Positions 6,571 to 12,591 of a DNA stretch of 12,591 nt are shown here, in pieces. Each line of letters starts with the position of its first letter. Within the stretch, counting starts at the first letter, position 1. This DNA is from an uncultured beta proteobacterium (GTDB lineage Bacteria > Pseudomonadota > Gammaproteobacteria > Burkholderiales > SG8-39): contig CADEDU010000067.1 in the NCBI GenBank assembly GCA_902826155.1, positions 2,635-15,225 on the forward strand, given 5' to 3'. The position numbers and the translations under genes were made by a program. A model generated the notes under the pieces. The model ran no database searches and was not told the origin of the DNA. It saw only the letters and a program-made list of their open reading frames with translations.

Positions 6571-8067
6571 ATGGCATTGGCAGTCGTCTACAGCCGCGGG
6601 TTAGCCGGCGTCGACGCGCCTGCGGTCACGGTCGAAACCCATCTGGCCAACGGCCTGCCCAGCTTCACCATCGTCGGTCTGCCCGACACTGAAGTGAAAG
6701 AGGCCAAGGACCGCGTGCGCGCCGCGCTGGTCAATTGCCAGTTCGAATTTCCCGCGCGACGCATCACCGTCAATCTCGCCCCGGCTGAACTGCCCAAGGA
6801 AAGCGGGCGATTCGATCTGCCGATCGCGCTGGGCATCCTCGCCGCTTCGGGCCAGGTCCCCGATACCAAGTTGAAGGAGCTGGAATTCGCGGGCGAGCTC
6901 TCGCTGTCGGGTGAGTTGCGGCCGATCCGTGGTGCCCTGGCGATGACGTTCAGCGCGCGGCGTTCAGGGCGCGCGTTTGTCGTCCCGCAGGCGAGTGCGC
7001 CCGAAGCGGCGCTGGTGCACGATGCGACCGTCTATGCCGCCTCGACGCTGAACGAGATCTGCGAGTGCCTGCACGGCACGCGACCGTTCGAGCCGTTCAC
7101 TGCTTCGGCGCAATCGATCGCGCCGATCTATCCCGATCTCGCTGATGTGAAAGGGCAGCGCGCCGCCAAGCGTGCGCTCGAAGTCGCGGCATCGGGTTAT
7201 CACAGCATTCTGCTCGTTGGCCCGCCGGGCACCGGCAAGTCGATGCTCGCCAATCGGTTGCCGGGCCTGTTGCCGGCGATGACCGATGACGAAGCGATCG
7301 AAGCCGCGGCGCTGCAATCGCTCGCGCGCACCGGTTTCCAGATCGAGCGCTGGCGCCAGCGGCCGTTTCGCTCGCCGCATCATTCCGCCTCGGCGGCGGC
7401 GCTGGTGGGCGGCGGCGGTGATCCGCGCCCCGGCGAGATCTCGCTCGCGCATCACGGCGTGCTGTTCCTCGACGAATTGCCCGAGTTCGATCGCAAAGTG
7501 CTCGAAGTGCTGCGCGAGCCGCTCGAAGCCGGGCGCGTGCACATCTCACGCGCGGCGCGGCAGGCCGAGTATCCGGCGCGATTCCTGATGGTCGGCGCGA
7601 TGAATCCGTGTCCCTGCGGCTGGCTGGGTCAGGCCCGTTGTCGCTGCACGGCCGATCAGGTCCAGCGCTATCGCGGCAAGATCTCAGGTCCCCTCCTCGA
7701 TCGCATCGATCTGCACGTCGATGTACCGGCCGTACCGCAGACCGAACTCACCCAGGTCGACGCCGCCGCCGAATCGAGCATGGCCGTACGCGCGCGGGTG
7801 CAGGCCGTGTTCGAGCGGCAGCTTGCGCGCCAAGGCAAGCCCAACGCCTCGCTGGCTAACAAGGAGATCGAGCAGCACTGCGCACTGGAGCCTGCGGCGC
7901 AGACGCTGCTGCGGCAAGCTTTCGACCGACTGAACCTGTCGGCGCGTTCCTACCACCGCGTGCTGAAGGTCTCCCGCACGATTGCCGATATCGCGGACAG
8001 CGCTTCGATCAGGACGGCCGATGTGGCCGAGGCGTTGCAGTATCGGAAGCTGGATCGGGGGCTGTGA
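6571..8067 (+). CDS. comM: ComM/YifB-family Mg-chelatase-like AAA+ ATPase
   Basis: A 498-residue protein of full family length. The N-terminal ChlI-like (Lon-related) domain covers about 1-170 (YSRGLAGVDAPAVTVETHLANGLPSF). The AAA+ core carries Walker A GPPGTGKS at 217-224 and Walker B VLFLDE at 297-302. The conserved cysteine cluster NPCPCG...CRC lies at 345-359, SGPLLDRIDLHVDV at 373-386, and the C-terminal Mg-chelatase domain ends LQYRKLDRGL. ComM in Vibrio and Haemophilus is a hexameric helicase that promotes branch migration of incoming DNA during natural transformation. The gene also occurs in bacteria not known to be competent, so its presence does not prove competence. ATG at 6571 fits the family N-terminus. 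It converges on the peroxidase gene with a 12-bp gap and no obvious terminator. Confidence 0.96.
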   Translation: MALAVVYSRGLAGVDAPAVTVETHLANGLPSFTIVGLPDTEVKEAKDRVRAALVNCQFEFPARRITVNLAPAELPKESGRFDLPIALGILAASGQVPDTKLKELEFAGELSLSGELRPIRGALAMTFSARRSGRAFVVPQASAPEAALVHDATVYAASTLNEICECLHGTRPFEPFTASAQSIAPIYPDLADVKGQRAAKRALEVAASGYHSILLVGPPGTGKSMLANRLPGLLPAMTDDEAIEAAALQSLARTGFQIERWRQRPFRSPHHSASAAALVGGGGDPRPGEISLAHHGVLFLDELPEFDRKVLEVLREPLEAGRVHISRAARQAEYPARFLMVGAMNPCPCGWLGQARCRCTADQVQRYRGKISGPLLDRIDLHVDVPAVPQTELTQVDAAAESSMAVRARVQAVFERQLARQGKPNASLANKEIEQHCALEPAAQTLLRQAFDRLNLSARSYHRVLKVSRTIADIADSASIRTADVAEALQYRKLDRGL

Positions 8068-8079
8068 TGACAACGCGCT

Positions 8080-8961
8080 CTACAGTCCAAGCGCACGCAG
8101 ATCGAGCTTGCCCTCGCGCATGGCAGGACACCAGTAGTACGCGCCGCTGAGCGGCCGGGTGAATTTGAACAACGCGTCGGTCACGCCGTCTTCAGTGCCG
8201 ACCATGCGCCGCAGCTGCGCCTCGAACGCATCGAGCGACGCACCGAACGCAACGAATACCAGCCCGGCGTGCGTGGCGTCGGCCCATGGCATCGAGCGGC
8301 GTAGCACGAACGCTTCGGGCTCGAAGCTTTCCTGCGCGGTGCGTTTCACGTGGGCGGACCTCGGCGCGTTGTCGATCTCCTCATTCGTGTCGCGGCGCCG
8401 GCCGATGCTCAGATCCTGCTCCTTGCGTGACATCGCATCGAAGCGCGGGAAGTCGTGGCGCCACTGCTGGACCGCGACGAAGCTCGAACCGTCCAGGCGC
8501 GCATCGCCGCTGCCGACGAGCGCTGCCTTGCGCGCATCCTTGCCTTTCGGATTCTCGGTGCCGTCTTCGTAGCCGGTGAGATCGCGCCCGCCGTCGTGCT
8601 GGAAAGCATCGATCACGCCGTCGAGCTGCAACGCCGGCGCGAGTTCGGCCGCGAGATGCCGGGAGCGATGCATCAACTCGCCGCGATCATCGCCGCGCAT
8701 CCATAACCACAGCGCCGCCGGCGTCGATGGAATGTCCAGGCCGTGCGTAGCAAACTGCGGAAAACCGCGCAGGCCGTCGATCTTGCGGCCCAGCGCCGAG
8801 ACCAGCGACTCGCCGATTCCCACCACCGTGCGCTCGCCGTCGATGAGGTTGCGCAACTTGCGCAGGCTCGTGCGCGCATCGGCGTTGGGCGCGAGGCTGA
8901 AGGTCGCGTAGCGAGCCAGTCGCGGGACGGGCAGCAGAATGGCTTTTTGTGGTGTGCTCAT
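8080..8961 (-). CDS. Dyp-type haem peroxidase, YfeX-like
   Basis: A 293-residue dye-decolourising-type peroxidase. Duplicated ferredoxin-like halves are expected. The signature GYEDGTENP at 130-138 supplies the distal Asp133. His204 (SAHVKR) aligns with the proximal haem ligand of E. coli YfeX, and Arg221 (RRSMPW) with its distal Arg. The C-terminus FKFTRPLSGAYYWCPAM matches the family. It uses H2O2 to oxidise dyes, phenols or porphyrins; the physiological substrate is not known. There is no signal peptide, so it is cytoplasmic. ATG at 8961 is chosen because the conserved PRLARYATFSL follows soon after it, although the frame is open to 9099. No ribosome site is evident and no encapsulin gene is nearby. 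It is divergent from apaH and convergent with comM. Confidence 0.93.
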   Translation of the reverse strand: MSTPQKAILLPVPRLARYATFSLAPNADARTSLRKLRNLIDGERTVVGIGESLVSALGRKIDGLRGFPQFATHGLDIPSTPAALWLWMRGDDRGELMHRSRHLAAELAPALQLDGVIDAFQHDGGRDLTGYEDGTENPKGKDARKAALVGSGDARLDGSSFVAVQQWRHDFPRFDAMSRKEQDLSIGRRRDTNEEIDNAPRSAHVKRTAQESFEPEAFVLRRSMPWADATHAGLVFVAFGASLDAFEAQLRRMVGTEDGVTDALFKFTRPLSGAYYWCPAMREGKLDLRALGL

Positions 8962-9028
8962 GGGCGATCGGAGACGATGGGGTGAGGAGATGGAATCGGT
9001 GAGGCAGGTGCGCAACGTGGCGTCATGG

Positions 9029-9058
9029 TTGAGCGACGGTTGGATCTGCCAATATGCT
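9029..9058 (+). promoter_or_regulatory. Tentative sigma-70 promoter for apaH
   Basis: TTGAGC (9029-9034) and TATGCT (9053-9058) are separated by 18 bp, in the 179-bp gap between the peroxidase and apaH genes. The predicted start near 9065 leaves about 76 nt of leader. The match is moderate. Confidence 0.35.
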
Positions 9059-9130
9059 TCGCGCGAGTCTGCTTCGAGCAAATCGCGCGTTGCGTTCACG
9101 ATTTTCGCACGCCACTGATGACATCCCGCT

Positions 9131-9143
9131 GGAGTTTCGCTTG
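9131..9143 (+). promoter_or_regulatory. Ribosome binding site and TTG start of apaH
   Basis: GGAG (9131-9134) is followed by 6 nt and then TTG (9141-9143). The resulting N-terminus reads (M)SVYVIGDVQGC, the normal ApaH start. The longer in-frame start at 9054 would add 29 residues not typical of the family, so the TTG decides the gene start. Confidence 0.75.
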
Positions 9144-9965
9144 TCCGTATACGTAATAGGCGATGTGCAGGGTTGCTACGACGAGCTGGCCGAGCTGCTC
9201 GAGCAGATCCGCTTCGACCCCGCCTCGGATCGCCTGTGGTTCGTCGGCGATCTGGTCAATCGCGGTCCCGACTCGCTGGCCGTGCTGCGATTCGTGCGCA
9301 GTCTCGGCGCGTGTGCGACGTTCGTGCACGGCAATCACGATTTGCATCTGCTGTCGCTCGATGCCGGGCAGGGTCGCCCGCGCGCCGATGACACGCTCGA
9401 TGAAGTTCTGGCCGCGCCCGATCGCGACGAGCTGATGGCGTGGCTGCGCGCGCAGCCATTGATGCACGTCGAGGGCAGCTTCGCGCTGGTGCATGCAGGG
9501 CTGCTACCACTGTGGAGCGTCCCGCAGGCTCGCGCGCTGGCCCGCGAAGTCGAAGCGGCGATGCAGGCGCCGTCGTATCGCGAATTCTTCGCGAGCATGT
9601 ACGGCAGCGAACCGGCGAATTGGTCCGATGCCCTCGCCGGCGCGGCGCGGTTGCGGGTGATCGTCAATGCCATGACGCGTATGCGCTTCTGCACACCGCA
9701 AGGCACGATGGAGTTCCATCACAAAGGTGGCTTGTCCGATGCGCCTGCGGGCTTCCTGCCATGGTTCGATGTGCCGTCGAGGCGTAGCACCACGCACACG
9801 ATGTTGTGCGGACACTGGTCGACGCTCGGGCTGATGCAACGCGCCGACGTGATCGCCCTCGACACCGGCTGCGTGTGGGGCGGGATGCTTACTGCGATCC
9901 GGCTGGACGATTCAACACTGCATCAAGTCCGTTCGCGACGACCTCGACGCCCAGGCGCTGACTGA
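9141..9965 (+). CDS. apaH: Symmetrical bis(5'-nucleosyl)-tetraphosphatase ApaH
   Basis: A 274-residue metallophosphoesterase that cleaves Ap4A to two ADP and also acts on Np4-capped RNA in E. coli. Metal-binding motifs appear in order: GDVQGC at 7-12, GDLVNRGPDS at 36-45, GNHD at 64-67, then LVHAGL and CGHW. Family-specific MYGSEPANW, TRMRFCTPQG and DTGCVWGG follow. The GDxHG His of many phosphoesterases is Gln here, as in many ApaH proteins. Length agrees with E. coli ApaH (280). The last 77 bp, including the basic tail VRSRRPRRPGAD, overlap the 3' end of the convergent acyltransferase gene. It stands apart from ksgA/rsmA, with which apaH is linked in enterobacteria. Confidence 0.95.
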   Translation: MSVYVIGDVQGCYDELAELLEQIRFDPASDRLWFVGDLVNRGPDSLAVLRFVRSLGACATFVHGNHDLHLLSLDAGQGRPRADDTLDEVLAAPDRDELMAWLRAQPLMHVEGSFALVHAGLLPLWSVPQARALAREVEAAMQAPSYREFFASMYGSEPANWSDALAGAARLRVIVNAMTRMRFCTPQGTMEFHHKGGLSDAPAGFLPWFDVPSRRSTTHTMLCGHWSTLGLMQRADVIALDTGCVWGGMLTAIRLDDSTLHQVRSRRPRRPGAD

Positions 9966-10695
9966 TGACCGACTCGCAGGCGCGCACGAGCGCGCGCCGG
10001 TCCGACTCGGTCGTGAGCAGTGGATCGGCGAAGTGCACATCCACCACGATGTGCGGTTCGGTGGCAATGCTCCACACGCTCGACACCAGCGAGACTTCAC
10101 CGACGTAAGACGCCGCGCGCGTCGGCGCGCCGTGCATGTCGCGATAGCGCAGCGCCACCGGCACCAGCGTCGCCTCCGCATCGACCGCGGGTTGAAACAA
10201 CGCGCCGTGAAAGCGCAGCAGCGTATCGCCGTGCGTGGTCGTGCCTTCCGGACAGATCGCCACGCGTCGTCCCGATTGCAGCGTCTCGCGGATGCGTTCG
10301 TTCATGCGCCGCACGTCGCTTTTTTTCTCGCGTGCGATGTAGAGCGTGCCCACCGCGCTCACCAGCTTGCCCACCACCGGCCAGCCGGCGATGTCGGACT
10401 TGGCGACGAACACGCCGGGGGAGCTCGCCAGGATCACGAACACGTCGATCCACGAGATGTGGTTCGTCACGATCATGCAGCGCTCGGGCCATTGCGCCGG
10501 CGCGTTCTGATGGTTGAGGCGGATGCTCAGGATCGAGAGCAGTTCGCCCGACCAGCGCTGGATGTGGTCGTCGTGGCCGTTGTAGTCGAGCTTGGGAAAG
10601 TGACGCGCGCAGATGTACAGGCCCTTGAAGATGTGCACGACCAGCCGCGTGATGCGGGTGACGCGGGTGAGCCGGGACGTGCGTGGGCGCGACAT
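9889..10695 (-). CDS. PlsC-like lysophospholipid acyltransferase (1-acylglycerol-3-phosphate acyltransferase family)
   Basis: A 268-residue glycerolipid acyltransferase. The catalytic NHISWID (H-x4-D, His79 and Asp84) is followed by FVAKSDIAGWPVVG at 96-109, the substrate-binding PEGTT at 149-153, and VPVALRY at 178-184. The N-terminus is basic (MSRPRTSRLTRVTR) with an amphipathic segment (LVVHIFKGLYICARHF) likely to lie on the inner membrane. The enzyme would acylate lysophosphatidic acid or a related lipid such as ornithine lipid precursors; the exact acceptor cannot be told. ATG at 10695 has no clear ribosome site. It lies 127 bp downstream of the PfkB kinase gene on the same strand and overlaps apaH tail to tail. 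Confidence 0.9.
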   Translation of the reverse strand: MSRPRTSRLTRVTRITRLVVHIFKGLYICARHFPKLDYNGHDDHIQRWSGELLSILSIRLNHQNAPAQWPERCMIVTNHISWIDVFVILASSPGVFVAKSDIAGWPVVGKLVSAVGTLYIAREKKSDVRRMNERIRETLQSGRRVAICPEGTTTHGDTLLRFHGALFQPAVDAEATLVPVALRYRDMHGAPTRAASYVGEVSLVSSVWSIATEPHIVVDVHFADPLLTTESDRRALVRACESVISQRLGVEVVANGLDAVLNRPAGSQ

Positions 10696-10822
10696 GGTGC
10701 GGGGCGCGTGAGTCTACGAAGCGGCGAAAGTGGCAAACGCGGCAAAGGCGGCGCTAGCTGCGTCGCCTGGTGATGCGGGCAACGCCGCGACGGGCGGATA
10801 CGCCGCTGCCGCCACGGCCGGG

Positions 10823-11758
10823 CTAGCCGAAACTCGACCCGAACGCCTCGCGATACTTCTGTTCGATCTGCGCGCGCGTGATCACGTGATTCTGCCCGCC
10901 GCGATGCGCCACCTTAAGTGCGCCCATCAACGAGGCGAGCTGGCCGGTCGTCTTCCAGTCGTAGCCGTTGACGATGCCGTAGAGCAGACCGCCGCGATAC
11001 GCATCACCGCAGCCGGTCGGGTCGACCACGTTGTCGGCCTTGACGCTGCCGATGCTGATCAATTGACCCTTGGCGCGAATCGTCGAGCCCTGAGCACCGT
11101 GCGTAACGACCAGCGCATCGACCATCTTGGCGAGCGCATCGAGCGACTTGCCGGTCTTTTCCTCGACCATCTTGCCCTCGTAATCGTTCACGGCGAGATA
11201 GGTCGCCTGATCGATCATCGCGAGCAGCTCGGGGCCGGAGAACATCGGCAGCCCTTGGCCGGGGTCGAACATGAACGGGATACGTGCCTTGGCCAGTTGC
11301 TCGACGTGCTGCACCATGCCGTCGCGGCCATCGGGGGCGACGATGCCCAATTTCGCGTTGGTGCTCGCATCGATGCGGTTCTCATGCGAGAAGTTCATCG
11401 CGCCGGGGTGGAACGCGGTGATCTGGTTGTCGTCCAGATCGGTGGTGATGAACGCCTGCGCGGTGAGCGTGTCCTTGACGTGTTTGATGCGCTCGCGCGT
11501 GATGCCCAGCTTGTCGAGGCGCGCGCCGTAGCTCTCGGCATCGTCACCGACGGTGGCCATGATCACCGGTTCGCCGCCCAGCAGCTTGAGGTTGTAGGCG
11601 ATGTTGCCTGCGCAGCCGCCGAACTCGCGGCGCAGCTGCGGCACCAGGAACGACACCGAGAGCATGTGGATCTGCTCGGGCAGGATGTGCTCTCGAAACC
11701 GACCCTGGAACACCATGATGTTGTCGAAGGCCATCGAACCGCAGATCAGCACACGCAT
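10823..11758 (-). CDS. PfkB-family carbohydrate/nucleoside kinase (adenosine kinase-like)
   Basis: A 311-residue ribokinase-fold kinase. The N-terminal glycine motif GGCAGNIAYNLKLLGG lies at 47-62. HPGAM at 117-121 is also found in adenosine kinase-like members. The Mg-associated NDYE (NxxE) is at 191-194. The C-terminal signature DPTGCGDAYRGG at 246-257 supplies the catalytic base Asp252. It phosphorylates a sugar or nucleoside with ATP; adenosine is a plausible substrate but this is not certain. The frame is open to 11839, but ATG at 11758 gives the standard start MRVLICGSMAFDN, with GGAG 10 nt upstream (a rather long spacing). It lies 84 bp downstream of the DUF3426 gene on the same strand, an order also seen in betaproteobacteria. 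Confidence 0.9.
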   Translation of the reverse strand: MRVLICGSMAFDNIMVFQGRFREHILPEQIHMLSVSFLVPQLRREFGGCAGNIAYNLKLLGGEPVIMATVGDDAESYGARLDKLGITRERIKHVKDTLTAQAFITTDLDDNQITAFHPGAMNFSHENRIDASTNAKLGIVAPDGRDGMVQHVEQLAKARIPFMFDPGQGLPMFSGPELLAMIDQATYLAVNDYEGKMVEEKTGKSLDALAKMVDALVVTHGAQGSTIRAKGQLISIGSVKADNVVDPTGCGDAYRGGLLYGIVNGYDWKTTGQLASLMGALKVAHRGGQNHVITRAQIEQKYREAFGSSFG

Positions 11759-11842
11759 GAGGACATTGCTCCGGGTGAAAGAAGTCGTCAGATTGGTTGG
11801 CGGGTTGAAATTCTTTGGATGCGTCGGCGGGCGCGGCACCGC

Positions 11843-12591
11843 TCAGCGGTAGAACACGATCAGCTCGTAGTTCGCTGCGGCCTGTCCGAGCTTGGCTGTG
11901 TCGATGTACACGGTCGCCTGCACGGCGCCTGATGCGGGCAGCACCTGCGCGTTCGTGGCGGGATCGGCCAGGTAGTCCTTGGGCTCGAGGACGCGCCGCG
12001 ATATCGCCCGATTGCGATCGTCCATCAAAGTGAGCATCAGCGATGGCAACGCCTGTTCGAACACCGAAGTGTTGCGGATCACCGCGCTCAACGTGAGCAG
12101 GCCGGCTTCTTCACGTTCGAGTTCGGAGGAATCGAGCAGCACCGCTTCGGTGCGGCGCAGCTGCGGTACGTCGCAACCCAGCTGCGAACAGATCTGTTCG
12201 AAGACCGGTCGCGTACCGGGTGCCCATGCGGCGATATAGCTGCGCGTGGCGTAGGCAAGCTGGCCCAACGCGATCACCGCCAGCAGACCCGCCGCGATGC
12301 TCATGCCGATGCGAGCCCGCAGACTCGCGCGGCGCGGCCCGAAACTGAAGTCACCTTCGACAGCGTCGGGCTCCGGTACAGGCGCCACCTGCGGTTCGCT
12401 CGGCGCGGGCACGATCGGCAGCGGATCGGCGATCGAGTAAGCCGGCACCTCTGCCGCCGGCGCTGCGGATGCGTCACTGTCGGCGCTCGATGCTGCCGGC
12501 GCAGCGAATCCCGATGATGGTGGCAGCGCCAGATCCTCGGCCCTGAACGCGGGATGCGCGCCTGGGCCCGGGTCAGCGCGAAACTCATGCG
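11843..12591 (-). CDS. DUF3426-domain membrane protein, N-terminus beyond right window edge
   Basis: The open frame continues to the right edge without a convincing start (248 residues visible). In members of this family a short zinc-ribbon (MJ0042 type) forms the N-terminus, and that part would lie outside the window. The visible part is a Pro/Ala/Ser-rich linker, then one membrane helix (IGMSIAAGLLAVIALGQLAY, about 12245-12310). A C-terminal DUF3426 domain follows, with PVFEQICSQLGCDVP and LLTLSAVIRNTSVFEQALPS and ending YELIVFYR. The C-terminal domain is probably periplasmic. Function is not known; the family is often encoded next to prmA and acc genes in betaproteobacteria, which would then lie to the right. 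A GTG at 12448-12446 is in frame but interrupts the linker, so it is not taken as the start. Confidence 0.85.
   Translation of the reverse strand, partial: HEFRADPGPGAHPAFRAEDLALPPSSGFAAPAASSADSDASAAPAAEVPAYSIADPLPIVPAPSEPQVAPVPEPDAVEGDFSFGPRRASLRARIGMSIAAGLLAVIALGQLAYATRSYIAAWAPGTRPVFEQICSQLGCDVPQLRRTEAVLLDSSELEREEAGLLTLSAVIRNTSVFEQALPSLMLTLMDDRNRAISRRVLEPKDYLADPATNAQVLPASGAVQATVYIDTAKLGQAAANYELIVFYR

Noticed and set aside
8068..8079. Terminator between comM and the peroxidase gene
   Set aside because: The gap is only 12 bp and shows no hairpin or T-run.
10696..10822. Possible terminator or promoter between the PfkB kinase and the acyltransferase
   Set aside because: Only short GC-rich self-complementary runs without a T-tract and no good promoter pair were seen.
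10730..11932. 400-codon plus-strand open frame opposite the PfkB kinase
   Set aside because: Shadow of the kinase gene caused by high third-position GC; no recognisable motif or ribosome site.

Overview
The window is GC-rich, tightly packed bacterial chromosome with no mobile elements, RNA genes or CRISPR seen. The gene set (TorF-type porin, glnK and amtB next to ubiK and comM; a DUF3426 protein beside a PfkB kinase; apaH; a YfeX-like peroxidase) and the ubiquinone factor UbiK point to a proteobacterium, most likely a betaproteobacterium. This is inferred from gene order and protein style, not from a marker gene.

Left part (1-3152). A minus-strand cluster encodes a NahAa-type [2Fe-2S]/FAD/NAD reductase, an SDR dehydrogenase resembling the dehydrogenase domain of multifunctional beta-oxidation enzyme 2, and an unrecognised protein cut by the left edge. 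A MarR-family regulator is transcribed divergently. The intergenic region holds a perfect 9-bp inverted repeat (2568-2590), a likely MarR operator. This looks like an inducible catabolic operon whose terminal oxygenase, if it has one, lies outside the window.

Nitrogen operon (3192-6139, minus). A TorF-family outer-membrane porin, the PII protein GlnK and the ammonium transporter AmtB lie in one transcription unit. Upstream is a strong sigma-54 promoter match (TGGCAC-N5-GTGCT, GG-N10-GC) with an NtrC-type site (CGCACC-N5-GGTGCG) about 96 bp before the predicted start, and a possible IHF site between them. The unit ends in two hairpins, the second a UUCG-loop rho-independent terminator. Nitrogen limitation would therefore induce an outer-membrane channel together with the inner-membrane ammonium channel and its PII gate.

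Middle (6248-8067, plus). ubiK (ubiquinone biosynthesis accessory factor) is followed by comM (YifB-type AAA+ ATPase, branch migration in natural transformation).

Right part (8080-12591). A YfeX-like Dyp-type haem peroxidase (minus) is divergent from apaH (plus, TTG start). apaH converges on and overlaps a PlsC-like acyltransferase (minus) by 77 bp. Upstream of that lie a PfkB-family kinase and a DUF3426 membrane protein that runs off the right edge. These are mostly ordinary housekeeping genes. The regions most worth attention are the MarR-controlled cluster and the sigma-54/NtrC control region of the porin-glnK-amtB operon.
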